Shown piece by piece: positions 1 to 6,382 of a stretch of DNA of 7,531 nucleotides (positions are counted from its first letter, which is position 1; the number at the start of each line of letters is the position of its first letter). Made by a program: the position numbers and the translations under genes. The notes under the pieces are model-generated. The model saw only the letters and a program-made list of their open reading frames with translations. It did not search any database and was not told the origin of the DNA. This DNA comes from an uncultured Steroidobacteraceae bacterium. Its GTDB lineage: Bacteria > Pseudomonadota > Gammaproteobacteria > Steroidobacterales > Steroidobacteraceae. The stretch is from NCBI GenBank assembly GCA_955652625.1, contig CATPBM010000218.1, positions 1 to 7,531 on the forward strand, in the 5' to 3' direction.

Positions 1-195
1 CACCAGCACCACCCGCACGCCGAAGTAGTGCAGGATCGCGATCTGCTCCACCAGCACCCGCGTCGCGTCGCTGTCGGCGAACACCCCGCCGCCGGCCTTC
101 ACCACGAAGGTCTTGCCTTTGTACATGCGGATGTAGGGGGCGGCGCTCTTGAGCGCGCGGATGGCGAGAGTCTGGTCGCTTCTGTGCATGATCAT
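1..195 (-). CDS. argB: Acetyl/acyl-glutamate kinase ArgB, N-terminal part (runs off the left edge)
   Basis: Partial gene, 65 codons from ATG at 195 to the window edge, with the frame still open. It should phosphorylate the gamma-carboxyl of N-acyl-glutamate, the second step of arginine synthesis in the cytoplasm. The translation shows the usual ArgB opening: a helix ending in APYIRMYKGK, then the first beta strand TFVVKAGGG with the Lys-x-Gly-Gly phosphate-binding motif of amino acid kinases, then a helix (ATRVLVEQIAIL) and a second strand (VRVVLV). The next residues, expected to be the HGGGPQ motif, lie outside. Two in-frame ATGs exist, at 195 and 189. I chose 195 because it lies nearer the weak purine stretch in the gap after argF'; 189 is nearly as good. 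The gap to argF' is 20 bases, so it should be co-transcribed. Whether the C-terminus carries a fused GNAT acetyltransferase domain, as in Xanthomonas NAGS-kinase, cannot be seen here and matters for the pathway. Confidence 0.85.
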   Translation of the reverse strand, partial: MIMHRSDQTLAIRALKSAAPYIRMYKGKTFVVKAGGGVFADSDATRVLVEQIAILHYFGVRVVLV

Positions 196-215
196 GTGGC
201 GTGCGGCGTTCCCGT

Positions 216-1211
216 TCAGGACCTGAGCAGCTGGTGCAGCACGGCCATCTGCACCGGCAGACGGTTGTACGCCTCGCGCTGCACGGCGCTGCGCGCGCCA
301 TCGAGCACTTCATCGGCGATGGCGGTATTGCGCCGCACCGGCAGGCAGTGCATCACGCGGCACTCGGGCGCCGCGGCGAACCAGTCCTCGCGCACGCACC
401 AGGCGGTGAGCGCGGCGCGCCTGGCGCGATCCGCGGCGACATCGCCGTAACCATCGGTCGCGCCCCACTCCTTTACATACAGGACGTCGGCGCCCTCGAG
501 CGCCTCGGCCCGCTCGGCGGTCTCGCGCACCGAGCCGCCGGAGGCGGCCGCGGCGCGCCGCGCGCGCTCCATGATCGCCGCCGGCAGCGCAAAGCCCTCC
601 GGCCGCAGCACGATCACTTCCATGCCGCGCAGCGCTGCCATGTGCAGCGCCGCCGCCGGCACCGCCAGCGGCAGCGCGCGCGGATGATACGCCCACGAGA
701 GCACCAAGCGCCCGCCGCGCGGCACGGCCAGGTCGTCCAGTGTCTTCCAGTCAGCGAGCGCCTGGCAGGGATGGTTGACCGCGGACTCGAGGTTGACGAG
801 GGGCTTGTCGATGAGGCTCGCCATGGCGTTGAAGGTGGTCTCGGCGAGATCGCTCGCCAGGTCCTTGCCTTCGGCAAAGACGCGGATGCCGAGCGCGTCG
901 CAGTACGAGGCGAGCACCGGGATGCCCTCGCGCACGTGCTCGGCGGCGGCACCGTCCATCACCACGCCGATGCGCGTCTCGAGTTGCCAGCTGCCCTGGC
1001 CCGGGTTGATGACGAAGGAGTTGCCGCCGAGGCGCGCCATGGCTGCCTGGAAGGAGGCCAGCGTGCGCAGCGAGGGGTTGAAGAACACCAGGCCCATGAG
1101 CTTGCCGGCGAGCGCGTGCGGCTCGGGCTGCTTCTCCAGGCGGCGCGCGAGCTCCAGGAGCGACAGCACCTCCTCGCGCGAGAAGTCCCCGAGATCGACG
1201 AAGCGTTTCAT
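216..1211 (-). CDS. argF': N-acyl-ornithine carbamoyltransferase (AOTCase/SOTCase type; succinyl form predicted)
   Basis: A 331-residue transcarbamylase that should transfer a carbamoyl group to N-acylated ornithine, giving N-acyl-citrulline. Visible: FFNPSLRT (43-50, carbamoyl-phosphate loop), GSWQLE (73-78, with the Trp typical of this subfamily), VVMDG (83-87), HPCQ (147-150), YVKEWG (245-250) and HCLPVRRN (288-295). MDG..EH, GSWQLE and HPRALP match the N-acyl-ornithine enzymes of Xanthomonas and Bacteroides, not ordinary ArgF. The position equal to Glu92 of Xanthomonas AOTCase and Pro90 of Bacteroides SOTCase is Ala90 here. Published mutants at this site, Ala included, turn AOTCase into SOTCase, so succinylornithine is the predicted substrate. 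Residue 51, Arg in the usual SxRTR, is Leu. The start is MKRF at 1211; its ATG overlaps the argD stop (ATGA), implying translational coupling, and there is no clear ribosome-binding site. The longer upstream extension would lie inside argD and is rejected. Confidence 0.9.
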   Translation of the reverse strand: MKRFVDLGDFSREEVLSLLELARRLEKQPEPHALAGKLMGLVFFNPSLRTLASFQAAMARLGGNSFVINPGQGSWQLETRIGVVMDGAAAEHVREGIPVLASYCDALGIRVFAEGKDLASDLAETTFNAMASLIDKPLVNLESAVNHPCQALADWKTLDDLAVPRGGRLVLSWAYHPRALPLAVPAAALHMAALRGMEVIVLRPEGFALPAAIMERARRAAAASGGSVRETAERAEALEGADVLYVKEWGATDGYGDVAADRARRAALTAWCVREDWFAAAPECRVMHCLPVRRNTAIADEVLDGARSAVQREAYNRLPVQMAVLHQLLRS

Positions 1212-2404
1212 GTCGGCAGATCGCGCAGCGCGTCGCGCAGCGCGTCGACGTGCTCCTCTTCGAGGATGAACGCCGGCAGCAGGCGCAGGATGTGCGGGTC
1301 GCTGGCCGTGCCGGCGAGGATGTTGCATTCAAGCAGCTCGGCCTGGATCTCCTTTGCCGGACGCGTGGTGCGCAGCCCCACGAGCAGGCCCGCGCCCTGG
1401 TGCGCGGTGACCGGGCCCACGAGGCAGGTCTTGCGGATATATGCGCCCATGCGCCGCACGCGCTCGAGGAGGCGCTGTTCCTTGATGGCCGCGATGACGG
1501 CCTCGATGGCGGCGCACGCCATCGGACCGCCGCCGAAGGTGGTGCCGAGGGATTCGGGCTTGAGCGAGGCGGCCACCATTGGGGACATCATGAGGGCCGC
1601 GCAGGGGAACCCGTTGCCGAGCGCCTTGGCGGTCGTGAGCATGTCCGGCTGCACGCGATAAAAATTGGCCGCGAACGGTTCCCCGGTGCGGCCGACGCCG
1701 CACTGCACCTCGTCGAATATCAGCAGCGCCCCGACCTCGTCACAACGCGTACGCAGCGCGCCGAGGAATGGCGCACCCAGATCCACCGCCCCGGCCACGC
1801 CCTGCACGGGCTCGACGATCACGGCGGCCGTATCCTTGGTGACATGGGTGGCGATGGCGTCGTGATCGCGGCGCGGGATGAAGCTCACGTCGAAGGGCGT
1901 GCGCGGAAATCCGTACCACTTCGCCTGGGCGCCCCAGGTCACGGCGCCGGCCGCCGCGGTGCGCCCGTGAAAACCGCCCTCGATGGCGGCGATGTGCGCC
2001 CGGGCCGTCATGCGCAGCGCTACCTTGAGCGCGTTCTCGTTCGCCTCGGCGCCGCTGTTCACGAGGAACACACTGGCGAAGGGCAGCCGCGAGAAGCGCA
2101 CCAGACGCCGTGCAGCCCGCGCCCGCACTTGCATCGCCACCGCGTTGCTCTGGAACTGACAGGTTTCGGCCTGGCGTGCGAGCGCCGCCGTCCATCCCGG
2201 ATGGGCATACCCCAGGCCCGCCACGGCATGTCCGCCGTAAAGATCGAGCAACCGTTCACCACGGCTGGTGGTGAGCCACACACCCTGCGCCGAGGCCACC
2301 TCCAGCGGATAGGGTGAGAACACGGGGGCGAGAAAATCGTGCTGCCGGGCCGCGGCCCGAATCCCGGTGGCGGTCAGCGCTGGCGCCTGTTTGCTCTTGG
2401 CCAT
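1208..2404 (-). CDS. argD: Acetyl/succinyl-ornithine aminotransferase (class III, PLP)
   Basis: A 398-residue class-III, fold-type I PLP aminotransferase. It should convert N-acyl-glutamate semialdehyde plus glutamate to N-acyl-ornithine plus 2-oxoglutarate. Family landmarks in order: DLYGGHAVAGLGYAHP (54-69), NSGAEANENALK (116-127, PLP phosphate binding), GGFHGRT (143-149), EPVQG (198-202), FDEVQCGVGRTG (230-241, with Asp231 facing the pyridine nitrogen), TTAKALGNGFP (257-267, with Lys260 as the Schiff-base lysine) and TTFGGGP (288-294). Length is normal for ArgD. ArgD, AstC and succinylornithine aminotransferases cannot be told apart by these motifs, so the acyl group is judged from the neighbouring carbamoyltransferase. 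The gene starts 13 bases after the argC stop with GAAGG upstream as ribosome-binding site, and its stop overlaps the argF' start. Confidence 0.92.
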   Translation of the reverse strand: MAKSKQAPALTATGIRAAARQHDFLAPVFSPYPLEVASAQGVWLTTSRGERLLDLYGGHAVAGLGYAHPGWTAALARQAETCQFQSNAVAMQVRARAARRLVRFSRLPFASVFLVNSGAEANENALKVALRMTARAHIAAIEGGFHGRTAAAGAVTWGAQAKWYGFPRTPFDVSFIPRRDHDAIATHVTKDTAAVIVEPVQGVAGAVDLGAPFLGALRTRCDEVGALLIFDEVQCGVGRTGEPFAANFYRVQPDMLTTAKALGNGFPCAALMMSPMVAASLKPESLGTTFGGGPMACAAIEAVIAAIKEQRLLERVRRMGAYIRKTCLVGPVTAHQGAGLLVGLRTTRPAKEIQAELLECNILAGTASDPHILRLLPAFILEEEHVDALRDALRDLPT

Positions 2405-2417
2405 TGTATTAGTGCCT

Positions 2418-3479
2418 TCAGGTCCAGCCCGGCGCGGGCGCGCTGAGGCCTGTGGTCTCGGGCAGTCCGAACATCCGGTTCATCCACTGGATGGCGCCGC
2501 CGGCGGCGCCCTTGTTGAGATTGTCGATCGCGCACAGCACCCCGAGCGTGTTGCCCCTCACCACCGCTGACAGGTGCGCGTAGTTGCTGGTCGCCACGTC
2601 CTTGACGCGCGGCGCATGATCGGTGACGCGCACGAACGGGGCGTGCGCATAGAACGCACGCAGCACCGTGAGCAGCCTCTCGGTGTCGAGCGCACGCTTG
2701 AGCGCTGCCTGCAGGGTCACGTGAATGCCACGCGCGAACGGCCCGGAGTGCGGGATGAAGGCGAACTCCGCCTCGATCCCCGAAGCCGCCCGCGCGCAGG
2801 CGGTGAGTTCCGGGAGGTGGCGGTGCGCCAGCGCGCTGTAGCTGTAGAGATCGCCATGGCGCAGCGGATGGTGCGTGGCCTCCACCGGCCTGCGCCCCGA
2901 GCCGGTGCTGCCGGTGACTGCGCTCACGAACAGCGTGGGCGTGATGAGCCCGGCAGCCAGCAGCGGCACGCTGGCGAGCAGTATGGCGGTGGCAAAGCAT
3001 CCCGGATGACCTACGTGGGGCGTGCTCAGCTTGTCGAGGTGCTCGGGCAGGGCGCAGGTGAACTGCGCCATGCGTTGCGGCGCGCGGTGCGCCTGGTTGT
3101 ACACCGCCGCATAGCCGTCCGGCGTGGCGTAGCGGAAGTCCGCCGAGATGTCGACCACGCGCGGGCAGGCGCCGGCTGTCTCCGCGCCCGTGAGGAGCGC
3201 GTCGATGAGTGCGGCCGACACTCCGTGCGGCGCGGCCGAGAACAGCGCCGATTGCGGCGCCTCGCACAGCAGTTGCTGCACCTCCCGCTGGGTACTGAAG
3301 CGCACCTGTGGATAGGCGCTGGCGAGGTGCGGGAAGGCGCCCGCGAGCGGCTCGCCCGGCTGGCTGTCCGACATCACCGCCGCCAGAGTGAACTGCGAAT
3401 GGGCGGCGAGCAGGCGCAGCAGCTCTCCGGCCACGTAGCCGCTGCCGCCGAGCACCACAGCGGGGATCCGCGCGCTCAT
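2418..3479 (-). CDS. argC: N-acetyl/acyl-gamma-glutamyl-phosphate reductase
   Basis: A 353-residue NADPH-dependent reductase making N-acyl-glutamate semialdehyde from the acyl phosphate produced by ArgB. The N-terminus has the Rossmann motif VVLGGSGYVAGELLRLL (8-24). The catalytic cysteine is Cys161 in VGHPGCFATA, and HRHLPEL (219-225) corresponds to the conserved catalytic-histidine stretch of the family. DISADFRY (110-117), VTGSTGSGR (188-196), IPHSGPFARGIH (242-253) and DNLNKGAAGGAIQWMN (319-334) are also typical of ArgC. Length is close to the usual 340-350. The ATG at 3479 overlaps the stop of the preceding P-loop gene (ATGA), with AGGCGG just upstream as a modest ribosome-binding site, so translation of the two is probably coupled. 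Confidence 0.95.
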   Translation of the reverse strand: MSARIPAVVLGGSGYVAGELLRLLAAHSQFTLAAVMSDSQPGEPLAGAFPHLASAYPQVRFSTQREVQQLLCEAPQSALFSAAPHGVSAALIDALLTGAETAGACPRVVDISADFRYATPDGYAAVYNQAHRAPQRMAQFTCALPEHLDKLSTPHVGHPGCFATAILLASVPLLAAGLITPTLFVSAVTGSTGSGRRPVEATHHPLRHGDLYSYSALAHRHLPELTACARAASGIEAEFAFIPHSGPFARGIHVTLQAALKRALDTERLLTVLRAFYAHAPFVRVTDHAPRVKDVATSNYAHLSAVVRGNTLGVLCAIDNLNKGAAGGAIQWMNRMFGLPETTGLSAPAPGWT

Positions 3480-4558
3480 GCGGCCGCCTGGGGCGCGGCC
3501 GCCAGTCCGAGCGCCTCGATCACGCAGTCCCCGAGAGCTGCGCCGTTGCTCAAGGCGTTGAACGCCGGGACGCCCATCTGCGTGGTGACGATCTCGACCC
3601 CGACCTGGTTGTCGGTGGAAGGGCCGGTCACCACGGAGGGCTCGATTCCGAAGCGCTCGCGCAGCAGCTTCACCCCGCCCCAGGCCGCGACTGGATCATT
3701 CGCAGAGAGGATTACGCCGCTGAGCGCCGCGCGGATGTCGGGGCACTCGAGGATCGCGTCGACGCCGTAGGTGCCGAGGATCCCATCGCCGAGCTCGAAC
3801 ACCACGACGTCCGGCTTGCCGGCGGCAAGCTGGGTCAACATCGTGCGGGTGAGGGCGGGCCCATTGGCGCGCGTGGTGGTGACGATGCCGAGGTCGGTGA
3901 AAATCAGGCAGCGGCGCGCGCCGGCGTCCTCCATGGCGTGAATGTCCCGGCGCAGCGAGACGCCGGTTGCCTTGAAAGCATCCACCGTGAGGCCGCGGTG
4001 ACGCATGCGCGCGATGAGCGCGCAGGCGGCGGCGGTCTTGCCTGCTTCCATGCAGGTGCCGGCGAGCGCGACGACCGGGACCCCGTGCGTGTCGAGCGGC
4101 GCGTTGAGGTCGAGTGGCTTGTGCCCCACCCGCGCCGGCACGCCGATGCGCTCGCCGAGATAAGGGAAGTGCAGCGCCACACCGAGCACGCGGCAATCGA
4201 ACGGCTTGCCCTTTTCGGGGTTGATGGAGTCGCACACGCCGAGCACGCCGCCGATGTTGAGCAGCTGGATGACGTCGCCGGGCTGCACGCACTCGGGCAC
4301 GTGGCCGGAGTAACCGAACAGCGCCCGCCGATGGCCCAGCGCACCCGCGACCACATCGCCCTTGCCGACCGTGGCCATGCGGCCGCTGACCAGCTCGAGG
4401 GTGTTGTAGGTGGACTTGTTGCTGAGAACTTCGACCACGATCACGACGCCTTCCTCGGCGGGAATGTCCGCCGCGATGCGGACCTCGTGTGACAGGCCGC
4501 AGGCCTGGGTCACGGAGGCCAGCTTGTCGACGACCACGCTGCGCATGCCGCTTTGCAT
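3476..4558 (-). CDS. BioD/DUF1611-like P-loop protein in the arginine operon; candidate acyl-glutamate synthase or ligase
   Basis: A 360-residue protein of unproven function. Residues 1-160 look beta-rich (EGVVIVVEVLSNKS, GRMATVGKGDVVAGALGHR, CVQPGDVIQLLNIGG). Residues 161-350 form a P-loop domain: strand plus AGTCMEAGKT (166-175, Lys174), with five residues between the glycines exactly as in dethiobiotin synthetase GTDTEVGKT and DUF1611 proteins; DAFKATGVSLRRD (193-205); FTDLGIVTTT (220-229); a Walker-B-like VVVFELGDGILG (251-262); and the strand GVILSAND (281-288). No GNAT, kinase or aminotransferase motif is present. One base separates it from argG, with a good AGGAGAAGG ribosome-binding site, and its stop overlaps the argC start. 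It sits in an operon with no visible acyl-glutamate synthase. A DUF1611 relative, DgcN, is reported to N-acetylate D-glutamate (recollection), so acylation of glutamate is a reasonable inference. An ATP-dependent ligase or a regulator remain possible. Membership of DUF1611 itself is only motif-level. Confidence 0.7.
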   Translation of the reverse strand: MQSGMRSVVVDKLASVTQACGLSHEVRIAADIPAEEGVVIVVEVLSNKSTYNTLELVSGRMATVGKGDVVAGALGHRRALFGYSGHVPECVQPGDVIQLLNIGGVLGVCDSINPEKGKPFDCRVLGVALHFPYLGERIGVPARVGHKPLDLNAPLDTHGVPVVALAGTCMEAGKTAAACALIARMRHRGLTVDAFKATGVSLRRDIHAMEDAGARRCLIFTDLGIVTTTRANGPALTRTMLTQLAAGKPDVVVFELGDGILGTYGVDAILECPDIRAALSGVILSANDPVAAWGGVKLLRERFGIEPSVVTGPSTDNQVGVEIVTTQMGVPAFNALSNGAALGDCVIEALGLAAAPQAAA

Positions 4559-4559
4559 G

Positions 4560-5807
4560 TTACCGGTCCTTCTCCTGCGTTATGGCGCGTTCACCGGCGC
4601 GGCTGTAGAACACTCCGGGCAATGACACGATGCGCGAGAACCCGAGCGCATCACCGGCCGACCATTCCCCGGCGGCCTCGCCGTATACGCCTTTCGACGC
4701 CGCCATCAGCGAGTAGGCCGACTCTACGCCCTCGATGAATGCCGCCCCGGTCTGTAACAAAAGATGCACATTGCCGGTCACCCGCTGCTGCGAGGACAGG
4801 AACAGCGCCTCGATGTCGCGGCACACCGGATCGAGCAGCTGTCCCTCGTGCACCAGGTCACCGTAGGGCTGCGCGAGGAGGTCCTTGATGCGCTGCTGGC
4901 GGCCGGTGAGCACCAGCTTCTCGAGCTCGCGGTGCGCGCTCAGCAGCACCTCCGCCGCCGGGGCTTCAAAGGCCACGCGTCCCTTGGTGCCGATGATGGT
5001 GTCTCCGAGGTGAATGCCGCGGCCGATGCCGTAAGGCGCGGCGAGCGCCTCGAGCGCCTCGATGATCGCCACCGCCGACTCGCTCCGGCCGTCGAGTGCC
5101 ACCGGGCGTCCCTGGGCGAAGGTCAGCGTATGACGTGTCGCGGCGCGCGGCTTCGCGAAGGCATCGCGTGTGAGGATCCACGCGTCATCGGGAATGCTGC
5201 CGGCGGAGGTGAGGGTCTCCTTGCCCCCGATGGTGACGCCCCACAGGCCACGGTTGACGGAGTACTTCGCGCCCGTCGGCGGCAGCGGCAAGCCGCGCTG
5301 CTGCAGGTAGTTGAGCTCGTCCTCGCGCCTGAAGGCCTGGTCACGTACCGGGGCCAGAACCTTCAGGTCGGGCGCGAGCGTGCGCAGCGCGACCTCGAAG
5401 CGCACCTGGTCGTTGCCGGCGGCAGTGCAGCCGTGCGCCACCATGTCCGAGCCCAGCTCGCGCGCCATGCGGGCGATGGTCTGGGCCTGCATGACGCGCT
5501 CGGCGCCCACGCACAGCGGGTAGAGCTGCCCGCGGCGCACGTTCCCCATGATGAGAAAGCGCAGCACCTGCTCGAAGTAATCGGCGCGCGCGTCCACCTG
5601 GTGGTGCGCGACGGCCCCGAGCGCGCGCGAGCGCTCGGCGAGCGTGCGGGCGGTGGCGGCATCGATACCCCCGGTGTCCACCGTCACCGTGATCACCGGG
5701 CGTTGCTCCGTTGCCGCGATCCACGGCACGAGGAAGGAGGTGTCGAGACCCCCGGAGTAGGCGAGGACGATGGGCGTGACGCCCGTGCGCGCGGCGGAAG
5801 TGGACAT
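4560..5807 (-). CDS. argG: Argininosuccinate synthase
   Basis: A 415-residue enzyme joining citrulline and aspartate with ATP, giving argininosuccinate, AMP and pyrophosphate, the second-last step of arginine synthesis. The N-terminal ATP-pyrophosphatase loop is AYSGGLDTS (16-24). HGCTAAGNDQVRFE (125-138) is the conserved citrulline/aspartate-binding segment (the family has HGxTGKGNDQVRFE), and YSVNRGLWG (182-190) is the family's second signature. LAPVRDQAFRREDELNYL (151-168) matches ArgG well. Two residues after HGCT read AA where many ArgGs have GK, a mild variation also common in divergent branches. I chose ATG at 5807, two bases after the argR stop, with GGAT upstream as a weak ribosome-binding site. 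Going further upstream would run into argR and leave the family's usual N-terminus. The gene ends one base before the P-loop gene. Confidence 0.95.
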   Translation of the reverse strand: MSTSAARTGVTPIVLAYSGGLDTSFLVPWIAATEQRPVITVTVDTGGIDAATARTLAERSRALGAVAHHQVDARADYFEQVLRFLIMGNVRRGQLYPLCVGAERVMQAQTIARMARELGSDMVAHGCTAAGNDQVRFEVALRTLAPDLKVLAPVRDQAFRREDELNYLQQRGLPLPPTGAKYSVNRGLWGVTIGGKETLTSAGSIPDDAWILTRDAFAKPRAATRHTLTFAQGRPVALDGRSESAVAIIEALEALAAPYGIGRGIHLGDTIIGTKGRVAFEAPAAEVLLSAHRELEKLVLTGRQQRIKDLLAQPYGDLVHEGQLLDPVCRDIEALFLSSQQRVTGNVHLLLQTGAAFIEGVESAYSLMAASKGVYGEAAGEWSAGDALGFSRIVSLPGVFYSRAGERAITQEKDR

Positions 5808-5809
5808 GA

Positions 5810-6262
5810 TCAGATCCGAAACAGCGCGCGCAGGCGGCCGATGAGCGCATCCTGCGCGCGCGCGCTGGCAGTAGCGATGAAAATGGTGTCGTCGCCGGAG
5901 AGGGTGCCGGCTACTTCGGGCCACTCGGCCCGGTCGATGGCGACCGCGACGCTCTGGGCGGCGCCGATGGTGGTGCGCAGCACGGTGAGGGAAGGTCCGG
6001 CGCGGCGCAACTGGCGCACGAACTGCGTGAGCGCGCCGAAGTCGCCGTTGGCGCGCGTCACCTCATCGGGCGGCAGGACGTAGCGGCCGCTCGCCTTGAG
6101 CACGCCCAGATCGCGCAGGTCGCGGCTGATGGAGGACTGGGTGGCCTCGTGCCCGGCCTTTTTCAGCTGGCGCACCAGATCCTGCTGCTTGCGCACCAGG
6201 CCGTCGCGCAGGATGCGCACGATGGCGCCGCGCCGCTCGAGCTGGTGCGCGTCCGTCAGCAT
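5810..6262 (-). CDS. argR: Arginine repressor ArgR
   Basis: A 150-residue transcriptional regulator of the ArgR/AhrC family, which acts as an arginine-bound hexamer on paired ARG boxes. The N-terminal winged helix contains TQSSISRDLRDLG (41-53), the typical recognition helix with its Ser-Arg pair. The C-terminal domain has TTIGAAQSVAVAID (97-110) and GTLSGDDTIFIA (119-130), whose GDD supplies the arginine-binding aspartates in the family. Length is normal (about 150-156). The ATG at 6262 has AAAGG nine bases upstream. It is the first gene of the operon and sits right behind a promoter covered by two ARG boxes, so it should repress itself together with all the biosynthetic genes downstream. 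Confidence 0.95.
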   Translation of the reverse strand: MLTDAHQLERRGAIVRILRDGLVRKQQDLVRQLKKAGHEATQSSISRDLRDLGVLKASGRYVLPPDEVTRANGDFGALTQFVRQLRRAGPSLTVLRTTIGAAQSVAVAIDRAEWPEVAGTLSGDDTIFIATASARAQDALIGRLRALFRI

Positions 6263-6271
6263 GCCCTGGAA

Positions 6272-6276
6272 CCTTT
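6272..6276 (-). promoter_or_regulatory. argR ribosome-binding site
   Basis: AAAGG on the minus strand, nine bases before the ATG at 6262. Its first base is also the outer base of ARG box 1, so the operator ends where the ribosome-binding site begins. This supports the chosen argR start. Confidence 0.5.
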
Positions 6277-6314
6277 GTGCATAAACATGCGCGCATTGTG
6301 CATTTTAATGCACA
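6276..6314. promoter_or_regulatory. Tandem ARG boxes (ArgR operator)
   Basis: Two 18-bp palindromic boxes. Box 1 is 6276-6293 with core TGCATAAACATGCG. Box 2 is 6297-6314 with core TGCATTTTAATGCA. They are separated by exactly 3 bp, so their centres are 21 bp apart, the arrangement known for E. coli ArgR hexamer operators. The half-sites read TGCAT/ATGCA instead of the E. coli TGAAT/ATTCA, with the same 4-bp AT-rich middle (one C in box 1). Box 2 lies inside a perfect 9-bp inverted repeat (6296-6304 and 6307-6315, spacer TT). The boxes cover the promoter spacer, the -10 region and the expected start of transcription. Confidence 0.85.
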
Positions 6315-6322
6315 AGAGTCAA
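6295..6322 (-). promoter_or_regulatory. Predicted sigma70-type promoter of the arg operon
   Basis: Read on the minus strand, TTGACT (6322-6317, five of six to the -35 consensus) is followed by a 16-base spacer and CACAAT (6300-6295, four of six to the -10 consensus). Transcription would start near 6288, leaving a leader of about 25 bases before argR. ARG box 2 occupies most of the spacer and -10, so ArgR binding should block RNA polymerase. TAAAAT inside the spacer (6308-6303) is a rival -10 but has no suitable -35. Confidence 0.6.
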
Positions 6323-6356
6323 GCGGCGGGCGGGATCCGGGGGCGATAGGCCTCGT

Positions 6357-6374
6357 GTCGCGCGCGGGCGCGAC
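6357..6374 (-). terminator. GC hairpin between the unknown gene and argR (possible terminator)
   Basis: Perfect 7-bp inverted repeat (6357-6363 and 6368-6374) with a 4-base loop, starting 9 bases after the stop of the upstream gene. It could end transcription coming from tamB. No T-tract follows on the minus strand, so it is not a standard intrinsic terminator, and in such GC-rich DNA the repeat may be chance. Confidence 0.25.
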
Positions 6375-6382
6375 GCTGCGCT

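Noticed and set aside
216..1328. Longer form of the carbamoyltransferase with 39 extra N-terminal residues
   Set aside because: The extension lies inside argD in another frame and is Arg/Ala/Pro-rich. MKRFVDLGDF at 1211 fits the family N-terminus and gives the ATGA overlap.
201..1661. 486-residue plus-strand open frame
   Set aside because: It lies opposite argF' and argD, is rich in Arg/Ala/His with no recognisable motif, and is what high-GC DNA gives on the reverse of a real gene.
2574..3770. 398-residue plus-strand open frame
   Set aside because: It is antisense to argC and the end of the P-loop gene, with no domain motif and heavy Arg/Ala content.
4560..5924. Longer argG starting at 5924
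   Set aside because: It would overlap argR by over 100 bases with an unconserved Arg/His-rich leader. MSTSAARTG at 5807 puts AYSGGLDTS at the usual distance from the start.
4764..6083. 439-residue plus-strand open frame
   Set aside because: It is antisense to argG and argR, both strongly supported by motifs; its composition is that of a shadow frame.
6296..6315. The 9-bp perfect inverted repeat as a transcription terminator
   Set aside because: It is AT-rich with a 2-base loop, lies between -35 and -10 elements and matches an ARG box, so it reads as an operator.
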